A stretch of 64,000 nucleotides of DNA from Streptomyces fumanus (GCF_014655295.1 NZ_BNBI01000013.1:124001-188000); one strand, 5' to 3'; shown: positions 23,752 through 32,147, counted from the first letter of the stretch. Notes: generated by a model not told the origin, from the letters alone. Numbers and translations: made by a program.

Positions 23752-25515
23752 ATGCCCGCCCTGACGACGACGTCCGACGGATTCCACCTGCACGGCGAGC
23801 CGTTCCGCATCATCTCCGGCGCGCTGCACTACTTCCGGGTCCACCCCGGCCAGTGGGCCGACCGGCTCCGCAAGGCCCGCCTGATGGGGCTCAACACGGT
23901 GGAGACGTACGTCCCCTGGAACCTCCACCAGCCCTCCCCCGGCGCCCCGCTGGACCTCGACGGCATCCTCGACCTGCCGCGCTTCCTGCGGACGGCCGGC
24001 GAGGAGGGCCTGAAGGTGCTGCTGCGTCCGGGGCCGTACATCTGCGCCGAGTGGGACGGCGGCGGGCTGCCCGGGTGGCTCACCGCCGACCGGGACATCG
24101 CGCTGCGCAGCGGCGACCCGCGCTTCACCGCCGCCGTCGACCGCTATCTCGACCTGCTGCTGCCCCCGCTGCTCCCGTACTTCGCCGCCGCCGGCGGACC
24201 CGTCGTCGCGGTGCAGGTGGAGAACGAGTACGGGGCGTACGGCGCCGACACGGCGTATCTGGAACACCTGGCGCAGGCGCTGCGGGCGCGGGGCGTCGAG
24301 GAGTTGCTGTTCACCTGCGACCAGGCCGACCCGGCGCACCTGGCCGCCGGGAGCCTGCCGGGGGTGCTCGCCACCGGGACGTTCGGCAGCCGGGTCGAGG
24401 AGTCGCTGCGCACGCTCCGCGCCCACCGGGGCGAGGGGCCGCTGATGTGCACCGAGTTCTGGGTCGGCTGGTTCGACCACTGGGGCGGGCCGCACCACAC
24501 CCGGGACGCGGCCGACGCCGCCGCCGACCTCGACCGGCTGCTGTCCGCCGGGGCCTCGGTCAACCTGTACATGTTCCACGGCGGCACCAACTTCGGCCTC
24601 ACCAACGGCGCCAACCACCAGCACGCCTACGCGCCCACCGTCACCTCGTACGACTACGACGCCCCGCTCACCGAGTGCGGCGATCCGGGGCCGAAGTACC
24701 ACGCCCTGCGCGAGGTCATCGCCCGCCACTCCCCCGTGCCGGACGAGCCGGTCCCGGCACCGGGGCCCAAACTGCCGCGCACGGAGGTCGCGTTGGGGCG
24801 GCGGGCGCCGCTGCTGCCGTACGCCGTGGCATCGGTGCCGGCGGTGCGCGGCGCGGACCCGCTGCCGATGCACGCCCTCGGGCAGGCGTCCGGTCTGGTC
24901 CTGTACCGCACCTCGGTGCCGGCCGGCGGCGACGGGCTGCTGCGCTTCACCGGCGGGGTCGGCGACCGGGCCCAGGTGTTCGTCGACGGCGCCCCGGTGG
25001 GCGTACTGGAGCGCGAGCGCGGCGAGGAGACCCTGCCCGTGCGCCTCCCGGGCCCCGGCGCCGCGCTGGAGGTGCTCGTGGAGAACCTGGGCGGCGTCAA
25101 CTACGGGCCGCGCATCGGGGACCCCAAGGGCCTGCTCGGCCCGGTCGCCTTCGACGGTACGGCCCTGCGCGACTGGGAGTGCCGGCCGCTGCCGCTGGAC
25201 GGCCTGGACGGGGTGCCGTTCGCCGCGTCGGGGACCGGTCCGGCGGCCGGGCCGGCGTTCCACCACGGCACGTTCGAGGTCGGCACCCCGGCCGACGCCT
25301 TCCTGGCGCTGCCGGGCTGGACCAAGGGGCTGGCCTGGGTCAACGGCTTCGCCCTCGGCCGCTACTGGAACCGGGGCCCGCAGCGCACGCTGTACGTCCC
25401 GGCGCCGGTGCTGCGGCCGGGCGCGAACGACCTGGTCCTGCTGGAACTGCACGGCACGACGGCCGCCCGCGCGGCGTTCACCGGCGAACCGGACCTGGGG
25501 CCGCCGCGGGCCTGA
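23752..25515 (+). CDS. glycoside hydrolase family 35 beta-galactosidase
   Basis: The 587-residue protein has a GH35 TIM barrel (about 1-330) with GALHYFRVHPGQW, RPGPYICAEWDGGGLPGWL, VQVENEYGAYG (the ENEYG glutamate is the acid/base) and MCTEFWVGWFDHWG (nucleophile glutamate), then beta-sandwich domains ending in WTKGLAWVNGFALGRYWN. No signal peptide is present, so it should cleave imported beta-galactosides in the cytoplasm. ATG follows GAAGGGA. It is preceded by a LacI-type operator and followed by a 54-bp repeat array and a LacI gene, a compact sugar-utilisation unit that lacks its own transporter. Confidence 0.92.
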   Translation: MPALTTTSDGFHLHGEPFRIISGALHYFRVHPGQWADRLRKARLMGLNTVETYVPWNLHQPSPGAPLDLDGILDLPRFLRTAGEEGLKVLLRPGPYICAEWDGGGLPGWLTADRDIALRSGDPRFTAAVDRYLDLLLPPLLPYFAAAGGPVVAVQVENEYGAYGADTAYLEHLAQALRARGVEELLFTCDQADPAHLAAGSLPGVLATGTFGSRVEESLRTLRAHRGEGPLMCTEFWVGWFDHWGGPHHTRDAADAAADLDRLLSAGASVNLYMFHGGTNFGLTNGANHQHAYAPTVTSYDYDAPLTECGDPGPKYHALREVIARHSPVPDEPVPAPGPKLPRTEVALGRRAPLLPYAVASVPAVRGADPLPMHALGQASGLVLYRTSVPAGGDGLLRFTGGVGDRAQVFVDGAPVGVLERERGEETLPVRLPGPGAALEVLVENLGGVNYGPRIGDPKGLLGPVAFDGTALRDWECRPLPLDGLDGVPFAASGTGPAAGPAFHHGTFEVGTPADAFLALPGWTKGLAWVNGFALGRYWNRGPQRTLYVPAPVLRPGANDLVLLELHGTTAARAAFTGEPDLGPPRA

Positions 25516-25519
25516 CCCC

Positions 25520-25800
25520 GGCGGCCCGCGCGTTTGCGGGCCCTGCCCGAGAGGGCGGAAGACACCTGCCTCCGGCGGCCCGTACGCTTCTCGGCCCTGC
25601 CCGAAGGGGCGGGAGACATTCGCCCCCGGCGGGTCGTACGCCTCTCGGCCCTGCCCGAAGGGGCGGAAGACATCCGCCCCCGGCGGCCCGTACGCCTCCC
25701 GGCCCTGCCCGAAGAGGCGGAAGACACCCGCCCCCGGCGGCCCGTACGCCTCTCGGCCCCACCCGAAGGGGCGGAAGACATCCGCCCCCGGCGCCCCGCG
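25520..25800. repeat. 54-bp tandem repeat array with hairpins
   Basis: Five copies with an exact 54-bp period start at 25520, 25574, 25628, 25682 and 25736, with a partial sixth at 25790. Each unit reads GGCGGCCCGTACGCCTCTCG followed by a CCCTGCCCGAAGGGGCGGAAGA-like part. GGGGCGG-AAGACAT-CCGCCCC makes a hairpin at the unit junction. Because 54 is a multiple of three, long frames stay open on both strands, but I regard the array as non-coding. It begins right after the GH35 stop and may end transcription there. Confidence 0.8.
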
Positions 25801-25880
25801 CGGCCGGTCGGCCTATGCTGGCGTCCTCCGAGCGGCACGGGGTCGCCGTGCCGCCGTGCCGATGCCGAGGATCCGGTCGT

Positions 25881-26939
25881 ATGAGCCCAAGCGCCGCCGA
25901 GGGCGGGGCGCGGCGCAGCCGGCGCAGTTTCGCCGGGGCGCGTCCCGTGATGGAGGACGTGGCGCGCCGGGCCGGTGTCTCCAAGCAGACCGTCTCCCGG
26001 GTGCTGAACGACCACCCGGCGGTGCGCGCGGAGACCCGGGCGGCGGTGCTGGAGGCGATGCGGGAACTGGGCTACCGGCCCAGCCGCAGCGCGCGGTCGC
26101 TGGCCAGCGGGCGGACCCGGATGCTGGGCGTCCTCTCCTTCGACGCCGGGCGGTACGGGCCGGCGGCGATGCTGACGGCGATCGACGCCGCCGCGCGGGA
26201 GGCCGGGTACCTGGTGAGCTCCATCGCGCTGGGCACGGCCGACCGGGACACGGTGGTGGAGGCGGTGGACCGGCTCTCCGCCGAGGGCGCGGACGGAGTG
26301 ATCGCCATCGCGCCGCAGCGCTGGGTGGGCCGGGCGCTGGCGGAGACCGCCCTCGGGACGCCGGTGGTCGTGCTGGACGACGCCCCGGCGGACGGCGCCC
26401 CGCTGGTCACCGGCGATTCGCGCAGCGGGGCCCGGCAGGCCACCGAGCACCTCCTCGCCCTCGGGCACCGCACGGTCTCCCAGGTGGCGGGGCCGGCCGG
26501 CTGGACCTCCGCCGACCAGCGGCTGGCCGCCTGGCGGGGCGCCCTGGAGGCGGCCGGCGCCCAGGTGCCGGAGCCGCTCTTCGGGGACTGGAGCGCGGAG
26601 TCCGGGTACGAGCTGGGCCGGCGGCTGGCGCGGTCCGCGGAGGTGACGGCGGTGTTCGCCGCCAACGACCAGATGGCGCTCGGGGTGCTGCACGCCCTGC
26701 ACGAGGCGGGCCGGCCGGTCCCGGACGAGGTCAGCGTGGTCGGCTACGACGACATCCCGGAGGCGGCGCACTTCCTGCCCCCGCTGACCACCGTACGCAC
26801 CGACTTCGCCGAGATCGGCACCCGATCCCTGCGGTGGCTGCTGCACCGGATCGACGGGGCCGAGCCGCCGCCGTCCGACGCCCTGGTCCCGGCCGAACTC
26901 GTCGTCCGCCGCAGCAGCGGACCCCCGCCCGGCCGGTAG
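25881..26939 (+). CDS. LacI family transcriptional regulator
   Basis: A 352-residue LacI/GalR protein: the headpiece VMEDVARRAGVSKQTVSRVL lies at residues 23-42 after a basic N-terminal extension, followed by the hinge RSARSLASGRTRMLGVL and a periplasmic-binding-like sugar domain with NDQMALGVLHAL and VVGYDDIPEAAHFLPPLTTV. It is expected to bind the palindrome TGTTACCGGTAACA in front of the GH35 gene and release it when a galactoside or its product binds. The ATG follows GAGGAT at a rather long distance. Confidence 0.9.
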   Translation: MSPSAAEGGARRSRRSFAGARPVMEDVARRAGVSKQTVSRVLNDHPAVRAETRAAVLEAMRELGYRPSRSARSLASGRTRMLGVLSFDAGRYGPAAMLTAIDAAAREAGYLVSSIALGTADRDTVVEAVDRLSAEGADGVIAIAPQRWVGRALAETALGTPVVVLDDAPADGAPLVTGDSRSGARQATEHLLALGHRTVSQVAGPAGWTSADQRLAAWRGALEAAGAQVPEPLFGDWSAESGYELGRRLARSAEVTAVFAANDQMALGVLHALHEAGRPVPDEVSVVGYDDIPEAAHFLPPLTTVRTDFAEIGTRSLRWLLHRIDGAEPPPSDALVPAELVVRRSSGPPPGR

Positions 26940-26983
26940 CACCGGGCCCCGGCGGACGCTCATCCGATCACCCCTCCCCCCAC

Positions 26984-27019
26984 TTGATCGATCAGACCGT
27001 GTCATGTGTTTAACATATG
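26984..27019 (+). promoter_or_regulatory. AT-rich control region of the GAPDH gene
   Basis: TGATCGATCA (26985-26994) is a perfect 10-bp palindrome and includes most of a TTGATC -35-like hexamer. About 17 nt on, TGTTTA is a -10-like element inside CATGTGTTTAACATATG (27003-27019), which matches its own reverse complement at 14 of 17 positions. The two dyads flank or cover the likely promoter, so dual regulation is plausible. The binders are unknown. Confidence 0.45.
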
Positions 27020-27047
27020 AGCGCCGCCTAGCTCGAAAGATGGAACC

Positions 27048-28493
27048 GTGACTGTCAACGACGACTCGTTCACCGACTGGAAGAACCGCGAGGAGATCGC
27101 GGAATCGATGATCCCGATGATCGGGAGACTGCACCGGGAGCGGGACGTGACGGTCCTGCTGCACAGCCGCTCCCTGGTGAACAAGTCGGTGGTCAGCATC
27201 CTCAAGACGCACCGCTTCGCCCGGCAGATCGCCGGCGCGGAGCTGTCGGTGACCGAGACGCTGCCCTTCCTGGAGGCGCTCACCGCCCTCGACCTCGGTC
27301 CGTCGCAGATCGACATCGGCATGCTCGCCGCGACCTACAAGGACGACGACCGCGGGCTGTCCGTGGCCGAGTTCACCGCCGAGGCCGTCGCCGGGGCCCT
27401 CGGCGACGGCCGGATCGAGCGCCGGGAGCCGCGCGATGTCGTCCTCTACGGCTTCGGACGCATCGGCCGGCTGCTGGCCCGGCTGCTGATCGAGAAGGCC
27501 GGGTCCGGCAACGGACTGCGGCTGCGGGCCATCGTGGTCCGCGACAGCGGCGGCGGCGACCTGGTGAAACGGGCCTCGCTGCTGCGCCGCGACTCCATCC
27601 ACGGCCAGTTCCAGGGCACGATCACCGTCGACGAGGCGAACAGCACGATCGTCGCCAACGGCAACGCGATCAGGGTGATCTACTCCGACGACCCGACGAC
27701 GGTGGACTACACCGCGTACGGGATCAAGGACGCCATCCTCATCGACAACACCGGCCGCTGGCGCGACCGCGAGGGCCTCGCCAAGCACCTGCGCCCCGGC
27801 ATCGACAAGGTGGTGCTGACCGCGCCGGGCAAGGGCGACGTGCCCAACATCGTGCACGGCGTCAACCACGACACCGTCAAGCCGGACGAGCGGATCATCT
27901 CCTGCGCCTCCTGCACCACCAACGCCATCGTCCCGCCGCTGAAGGCGATGGCCGACGAGTACGGTGTGGTGCGCGGCCATGTGGAGACCGTCCACTCGTT
28001 CACCAACGACCAGAACCTGCTGGACAATTACCACAAGAGCGACCGGCGCGGCCGGTCGGCGCCGCTGAACATGGTCATCACCGAGACCGGCGCCGCCTCC
28101 GCGGTCGCCAAGGCGCTGCCCGACCTCAAGGCGCGGATCACCGGCAGTTCGATCCGGGTGCCGGTGCCGGACGTCTCCATCGCCATCCTCAACCTCCAGC
28201 TCGCCCGGGAGACCACCCGCGAGGAGGTCCTCGACCACCTCCGGGAGGTGTCGCTGACCTCGCCGCTGAAGCGCCAGATCGACTTCATCACCGCCCCCGA
28301 CGCGGTCTCCAGCGACTTCATCGGCTCCCGCCACGCCTCGATCGTCGACGCGGGCGCCACCAAGGTCGAGGGCGACAACGCCATCCTGTACCTCTGGTAC
28401 GACAACGAGTTCGGCTACTCCTGCCAGGTCGTCCGGGTCGTCCAGCACGTCTCGGGCGTGGAGTACCCGACGTTCCCGGCCACCGCGGTCTGA
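27048..28493 (+). CDS. gap: long-form glyceraldehyde-3-phosphate dehydrogenase
   Basis: The 481-residue protein is a GAPDH with an extra N-terminal domain of roughly 130 residues (MTVNDDSFTDWKNREE onward, with a helical FLEALTALDLGPSQID part). The NAD fold starts at GFGRIGRLLARLL (near residue 135), the catalytic cysteine is C289 in SCASCTTNAIVPP, and DNEFGYSCQVV closes the domain. It interconverts glyceraldehyde-3-phosphate and 1,3-bisphosphoglycerate. I take it as the second, extended GAPDH of Streptomyces and not the standard glycolytic one, since no pgk or tpi gene follows. A GTG at 27048 is the start. A strong terminator follows. Confidence 0.9.
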   Translation: MTVNDDSFTDWKNREEIAESMIPMIGRLHRERDVTVLLHSRSLVNKSVVSILKTHRFARQIAGAELSVTETLPFLEALTALDLGPSQIDIGMLAATYKDDDRGLSVAEFTAEAVAGALGDGRIERREPRDVVLYGFGRIGRLLARLLIEKAGSGNGLRLRAIVVRDSGGGDLVKRASLLRRDSIHGQFQGTITVDEANSTIVANGNAIRVIYSDDPTTVDYTAYGIKDAILIDNTGRWRDREGLAKHLRPGIDKVVLTAPGKGDVPNIVHGVNHDTVKPDERIISCASCTTNAIVPPLKAMADEYGVVRGHVETVHSFTNDQNLLDNYHKSDRRGRSAPLNMVITETGAASAVAKALPDLKARITGSSIRVPVPDVSIAILNLQLARETTREEVLDHLREVSLTSPLKRQIDFITAPDAVSSDFIGSRHASIVDAGATKVEGDNAILYLWYDNEFGYSCQVVRVVQHVSGVEYPTFPATAV

Positions 28494-28514
28494 CCGGCCG
28501 GGCCCCGGCGTCAT

Positions 28515-28550
28515 GGGCGGCGCCACCGTGGGAAGATGGTGGCGCCGCCC
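28515..28550 (+). terminator. terminator of the GAPDH gene
   Basis: GGGCGGCGCCACC (28515-28527) and GGTGGCGCCGCCC (28538-28550) form a perfect 13-bp stem with a 10-nt loop, 22 nt after the GAPDH stop and before the ribosome site of the next gene. Confidence 0.8.
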
Positions 28551-28580
28551 GTCCCTGTCGCATCCGGTGAGGTCGACGCC

Positions 28581-29213
28581 GTGTCCAAGCCCGTGGTCCG
28601 CGAACCGCTGCGGAGCCATGCGCGCTCCAACCGGGCCCGCATCCTGGCCACCGCCCGGCAGGAACTCGGCCGGAACCCGGACGCCACCCTGGAGGAGATC
28701 GCCCGGGCGGCCGGTGTGGTGCGCCGCACCGTCTTCGGCCACTTCCCCGGCCGCGCGGCGCTGCTGGAGGCGCTGGCCGAGGAGGCGTCCGAGACGCTGC
28801 GCGGTGTGGTGGCCCGGCAGACCGGCACGGACGAGGCGCCCGAGCGGGCGCTGGCCCGGTTCGTCCTCGCCATCTGGCCGGTCGGCGACCGCTACCGGCT
28901 GCTGCTCTCCCTGGCCCGGCAGGACCTCGGTGTGGAGCGGGTCTCCGATGTGCTGACCCCGGCCCGCGAGGCGGCGGCCGCCATCCTGGAACGGGGGCAG
29001 CGCACGGGCGTCTTCCAGGGCGGACTGCCGCCCGCCGTGCTCAGCTCCGCCCTGGAGGCGCTGACCCTCTCCCTGCTGGACAGTGTCAACGCCGGCATCT
29101 GGACCGACGACGGCACCGGCACCGCCGTCGCCCACCTGGTGGCGGCCGGGGTCCCGGAGCGCACGGCGACGGACGTGGTCGCCGCCGTCGCCTCCGAGGA
29201 CCCCGCGCGCTGA
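28581..29213 (+). CDS. TetR family transcriptional regulator
   Basis: The 210-residue protein has the TetR helix-turn-helix at the N terminus (ATLEEIARAAGVVRRTVFGHF) and a helical ligand domain. The start is the GTG at 28581 after GGTGAGG; the upstream in-frame ATG lies inside the terminator hairpin and is unlikely. It faces the MFS pump gene tail to tail. The two genes end 61 nt apart, a common layout for a repressor and its pump, but the pump has its own divergent MarR, so the target is unclear. Confidence 0.88.
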   Translation: MSKPVVREPLRSHARSNRARILATARQELGRNPDATLEEIARAAGVVRRTVFGHFPGRAALLEALAEEASETLRGVVARQTGTDEAPERALARFVLAIWPVGDRYRLLLSLARQDLGVERVSDVLTPAREAAAAILERGQRTGVFQGGLPPAVLSSALEALTLSLLDSVNAGIWTDDGTGTAVAHLVAAGVPERTATDVVAAVASEDPAR

Positions 29214-29242
29214 CGCGGGGGCGGGCTCCGGGTCCCGTCAGG

Positions 29243-29270
29243 CCGGTGGTCCGTGCGGGGGCACGGCCGG
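29243..29270. terminator. possible bidirectional terminator
   Basis: CCGTGC (29251-29256) and GCACGG (29261-29266) pair over a GGGG loop, with further CCGG pairs outside separated by an internal bulge. It lies between the convergent stops of the TetR and MFS genes. Confidence 0.4.
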
Positions 29271-29274
29271 TCGT

Positions 29275-30729
29275 TCAGGCGCGGGCCGGGGCCTCGCCGG
29301 CCGGGGCCCGATCGTCCTCGGCGGCGCCGCCCGCGGCGCGTACGGCGGGGATCAGCAGGGCGGTCGCGGCCGACAGCAGGGCCACCCCGCAGCCGATCAG
29401 CAGACCGGTGCGGAAGCCGTCCTCGGAGGCGAGGGTGTGGCCGCCGAGGGTGATGGTCATCTGCGCCAGGACGACACCGATGACCGCGGAGCCGATGGTG
29501 GTGCCGAGGGAGCGCATCAGGGCGTTGAAGCCGTTGGCCGCGGCGGTCTCGGAGAGCGGCACCGCGCTCATGATCAGGGCGGGCATCGCGCCGTAGGCGA
29601 GGGCGACCCCGCTGTTGATGACGATGCCGGAGACCATCAGGCCCCAGGCGGTGCCCATCAGCGGCAGGGCGACCCCGTATCCGGCGGCGATCACCAGCGC
29701 GCCGCAGATCAGGGTGAACTTCGGGCCCCGGGCGTTGATCAGCTTCCCGCCCAGCGGGGAGACGATCATCATCATCACGCCGCCGGGCGCCAGGTACAGG
29801 CCGGCCGCCAGCATCGACTGGCCGAGCCCGTAGCCGGTGGCCTCGGGGAACTGGAGCAGTTGCGGGGCTATCAGCATGAACGCGTACATGCCGACGCCGA
29901 TGAGGACCGAGGAGGCGTTGGTGAACAGCACCCGGGGGCGGGCGGTGGTGCGCAGGTCGACCAGGGGTTCGCGGGTGCGCAGTTCGTAGGCGCCCCAGAC
30001 GGCGAGGGCGACCACGGCGAGGGCGAACAGGCCGAGCGTGGTGCCCGAGCTCCAGCCCCAGTCGCCGCCCTTGGAGATCGCCAGCAGCAGGGAGACCAGG
30101 CCGATGGCGAGGCCGATCGCGCCGGGGGCGTCGAAGCGCTGGCCCCTGGCGCCGGCCGGCACGTCCGGGACGACGAAGAAGATCAGCGCGCCGATCAGCA
30201 GGGCGAGCCCCGCCGAACCCCAGAACAGCGCCCGCCAGTCGGCGTACTGGGCGACGGCGGCGGCCAGCGGCAGACCGATCGCGCCGCCGATCCCCATGGA
30301 GGCGCTGACCAGGGCGATGGAGCCGCTGAGCTTCTCGGCCGGGACGACGTCGCGGAGCAGCGCGATGCCGAGCGGCACCATGCCCATGCCCATGCCCTGG
30401 AGCCCGCGTCCGACGATCATCGGTACGACGGAGGAGGCGAGGGCGCACACCACCGAGCCGGCCACCAGCGGGACGGCGCAGGCCAGCAGCATCCGCCGCT
30501 TGCCGACGAGGTCGCCGAGCCGTCCGGAGACCGGCACGCACACCCCGGCGACGAGCAGGGTGACGGTGACGACCCAGGCCGCGTTGGACGGCGTGGTGTC
30601 CAGGATCTGCGGCAGCTCGGCGATCAGCGGGGTCACCAGGGTCTGCATGACGGCGGCGACGGTGCCGGCCAGCGCGAGGGTGGCGACGACACCTCCTGGG
30701 CGGGCGGGCGTCGGCTGGGGGCCGTCCAT
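29275..30729 (-). CDS. MFS transporter (DHA2-type, 14 spans)
   Basis: The 484-residue protein has about 14 hydrophobic spans and drug/proton antiporter motifs: VVTVTLLVAGVCVPVSGRLG with DLVGKRRM (motif A) between spans 2 and 3 and a Gly/Pro-rich span 5 (SMGIGGAIGLPLAA). It resembles DHA2 multidrug exporters. ATG at 30729 follows AGAGGAG; an upstream start in the operator region is not credible. The divergent MarR gene and inverted repeats indicate inducible efflux. Confidence 0.9.
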   Translation of the reverse strand: MDGPQPTPARPGGVVATLALAGTVAAVMQTLVTPLIAELPQILDTTPSNAAWVVTVTLLVAGVCVPVSGRLGDLVGKRRMLLACAVPLVAGSVVCALASSVVPMIVGRGLQGMGMGMVPLGIALLRDVVPAEKLSGSIALVSASMGIGGAIGLPLAAAVAQYADWRALFWGSAGLALLIGALIFFVVPDVPAGARGQRFDAPGAIGLAIGLVSLLLAISKGGDWGWSSGTTLGLFALAVVALAVWGAYELRTREPLVDLRTTARPRVLFTNASSVLIGVGMYAFMLIAPQLLQFPEATGYGLGQSMLAAGLYLAPGGVMMMIVSPLGGKLINARGPKFTLICGALVIAAGYGVALPLMGTAWGLMVSGIVINSGVALAYGAMPALIMSAVPLSETAAANGFNALMRSLGTTIGSAVIGVVLAQMTITLGGHTLASEDGFRTGLLIGCGVALLSAATALLIPAVRAAGGAAEDDRAPAGEAPARA

Positions 30730-30792
30730 GACGGAGCTCCTCTGTGAGACATCGGCGGAGGGGCGCCTCGGCCGAGGTCGCCTTTGTGCAGC

Positions 30793-30837
30793 ATACACAT
30801 CTCATGTATCAGCCATATGCCATGCACGATGCATATG
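30793..30837. promoter_or_regulatory. operator region between the MFS and MarR genes
   Basis: An AT-rich island holds two dyads: ATACA (30793-30797)/TGTAT (30805-30809), and CATATGC (30814-30820)/GCATATG (30831-30837), which pair perfectly over 7 bp. Palindromes of this kind between a marR gene and a divergent pump gene are typical MarR sites. Confidence 0.65.
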
Positions 30838-30899
30838 ATGAAGTGGAACCAGCGCGCAGGGGGCGCGCCAGCCGGTCGCACGCGACGAGAAGAGGGCAC

Positions 30900-31385
30900 G
30901 TGAACAGCGCGGACAGGGCCACGGCGCGGGTGGAGTTCGAGCAGATGCTGCTGAGCCGCTATCTGCACCTGCACAAGAGCAAGGGGCGCCGCACCGGCGC
31001 CGTCCTGGACCGCAGCGCGTACATCCTGCTGAGCCGCATCCGCGTGCAGGGCCCGATGTCCATCGGTCAGCTCGGCGAGGCGTTCGGGCTGGACGCCTCC
31101 ACGCTGAACCGGCAGACCGCGGCGGCCATGCGGGCCGGCCTGGTCGAGCGCATCCCCGATCCGGACGGGGGCATGGCCCGCAAGTTCCGCATCACGGAGG
31201 AGGGCGAGCGGCGGCTCGACGAGGAGCGCACCGGCCTCGTCGAGAGCCTGGACCGCATCATGGCCGACTGGCCGGAGGAGGACATCGCGGCCTTCGCCGA
31301 CTACCTCCAGCGCTTCAACTCCGACATCGAGCGCCTCCACGGCCTGCCCTGGCCGCGCCCCCGGGCGGTCGAACCCCGCCCCTGA
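30900..31385 (+). CDS. MarR family transcriptional regulator
   Basis: A 161-residue MarR protein: VQGPMSIGQLGEAFGLDAST is the helix-turn-helix and RIPDPDGGMARKFRITEEG the wing. The GTG at 30900 follows AGAAGAGGG; upstream in-frame starts would place the operator inside the gene. The regulator is divergent from the MFS gene, with two dyads between, and should repress both until a pump substrate binds. Confidence 0.9.
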   Translation: MNSADRATARVEFEQMLLSRYLHLHKSKGRRTGAVLDRSAYILLSRIRVQGPMSIGQLGEAFGLDASTLNRQTAAAMRAGLVERIPDPDGGMARKFRITEEGERRLDEERTGLVESLDRIMADWPEEDIAAFADYLQRFNSDIERLHGLPWPRPRAVEPRP

Positions 31386-31417
31386 GCCGGGGGGGCTCCG
31401 ACCCCTGGGCGTACCGG

Positions 31418-31489
31418 TCAGCCCTCGGGAACATGCGCTCCCGCGTGCGCCGATCAGCCCTCGCGTACGTACGCTCCCGCACGCGCCGC
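31418..31489 (-). repeat. 36-bp tandem duplication at the 3' end of the TetR gene
   Basis: TCAGCCCTCG...CGCTCCCGC.CGCGCC occurs at 31418-31453 and again at 31454-31489. The second copy encodes the last 12 codons (ending AGAYVREG) and stop of the TetR gene; the first is a diverged copy beyond the stop, still carrying an in-phase stop. This is a small duplication of a gene end. Confidence 0.6.
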
Positions 31490-32071
31490 GGCGGCGGCGG
31501 CCTCGGCGGCCCGGTCGGCGGCGGCCTCGTCCAGGGGCAGGCCGCTGGTGAGCAGGCGGTAGTAGAGGGGTGCGGAGACCGCGCGGATCACCTCGTGCGC
31601 GTCCGTGCCCGCGGGCAGCTCGCCCCGCTCGACAGCTTGCCGCACGCAGGGCGCCCACTCCTCGACGCGGGTCTCGTAGAAGCGGTGCAGCGCCTCCGCC
31701 GTCCTCGGTTCGCAGACGGCCGCCGCGATCACGGCCTTGAACAGTGCCCCCTGGCGGGGGTCGGCGAGGGTGCGCCGGACCAGGCGGGCGTTGGCCTTCA
31801 GGTCGCCGAGCAGGGTGCCGGTCTCGGTGCGGGGCAGCGACTGCTCGGCCATGTCCACCAGCAGGTCGGCCACCAGGCCGGTGACGGTCCCCCAGCGGCG
31901 GTAGACGGTGGTCCGGCCCACCTCGGCGCGGCGCGCGACATCGGCGAGGTCGAGGCCGGCGAAGCCGTGTTCGGCGAGGGCGTCCCCGGCCGCCCGCAGC
32001 ACCGCCGCCCGCACCCGCGCGGTCCGTCCGCCCGGCCGCACGGTCCCCGGTTCGCCCTGCTCCGACTCCAT
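31454..32071 (-). CDS. TetR family transcriptional regulator
   Basis: A 205-residue TetR/AcrR protein with LDLADVARRAEVGRTTVYRRW as its helix-turn-helix and a TetR_C_11-like helical domain. Its ATG is the base next to an operator-like dyad (32071-32092), and a second copy of the same 22-bp motif lies 55 bp away, closer to the divergent aldo/keto reductase. The protein therefore most likely represses itself and the reductase. Its 3' end is tandemly duplicated. Confidence 0.9.
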   Translation of the reverse strand: MESEQGEPGTVRPGGRTARVRAAVLRAAGDALAEHGFAGLDLADVARRAEVGRTTVYRRWGTVTGLVADLLVDMAEQSLPRTETGTLLGDLKANARLVRRTLADPRQGALFKAVIAAAVCEPRTAEALHRFYETRVEEWAPCVRQAVERGELPAGTDAHEVIRAVSAPLYYRLLTSGLPLDEAAADRAAEAAAAAARAGAYVREG

Positions 32072-32092
32072 AACGGGACTCCAGTTCCATTA
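32071..32092. promoter_or_regulatory. TetR operator O1
   Basis: This 22-bp near-palindrome begins TAACGGGACT and ends AGTTCCATTA. It matches O2 (32126-32147) at 16 of 22 positions and touches the start codon of the tetR gene. Confidence 0.7.
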
Positions 32093-32125
32093 GATGCTCG
32101 ACACTGCTACCGTGAGGCCACATCC

Positions 32126-32147
32126 TAACGGAACAGAAGTCCCGTTA
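32126..32147. promoter_or_regulatory. TetR operator O2
   Basis: This 22-bp dyad begins TAACGGAACA and ends AGTCCCGTTA, and lies in perfectly paired CCTAACGG/CCGTTAGG arms (32124-32149). It lies 55 bp from O1 and about 40 nt upstream of the aldo/keto reductase start. Confidence 0.75.

Noticed and set aside
25534..25984. Apparent repeat proteins on both strands across the 54-bp array
   Set aside because: The frames are open because the period is a multiple of three; there is no ribosome site, and both strands are equally open.
25362..29135. 1257-codon minus-strand open frame opposite the GH35 end, LacI, GAPDH and TetR genes
   Set aside because: It crosses four well-supported genes on the other strand and a repeat array; its composition is that of a shadow frame.
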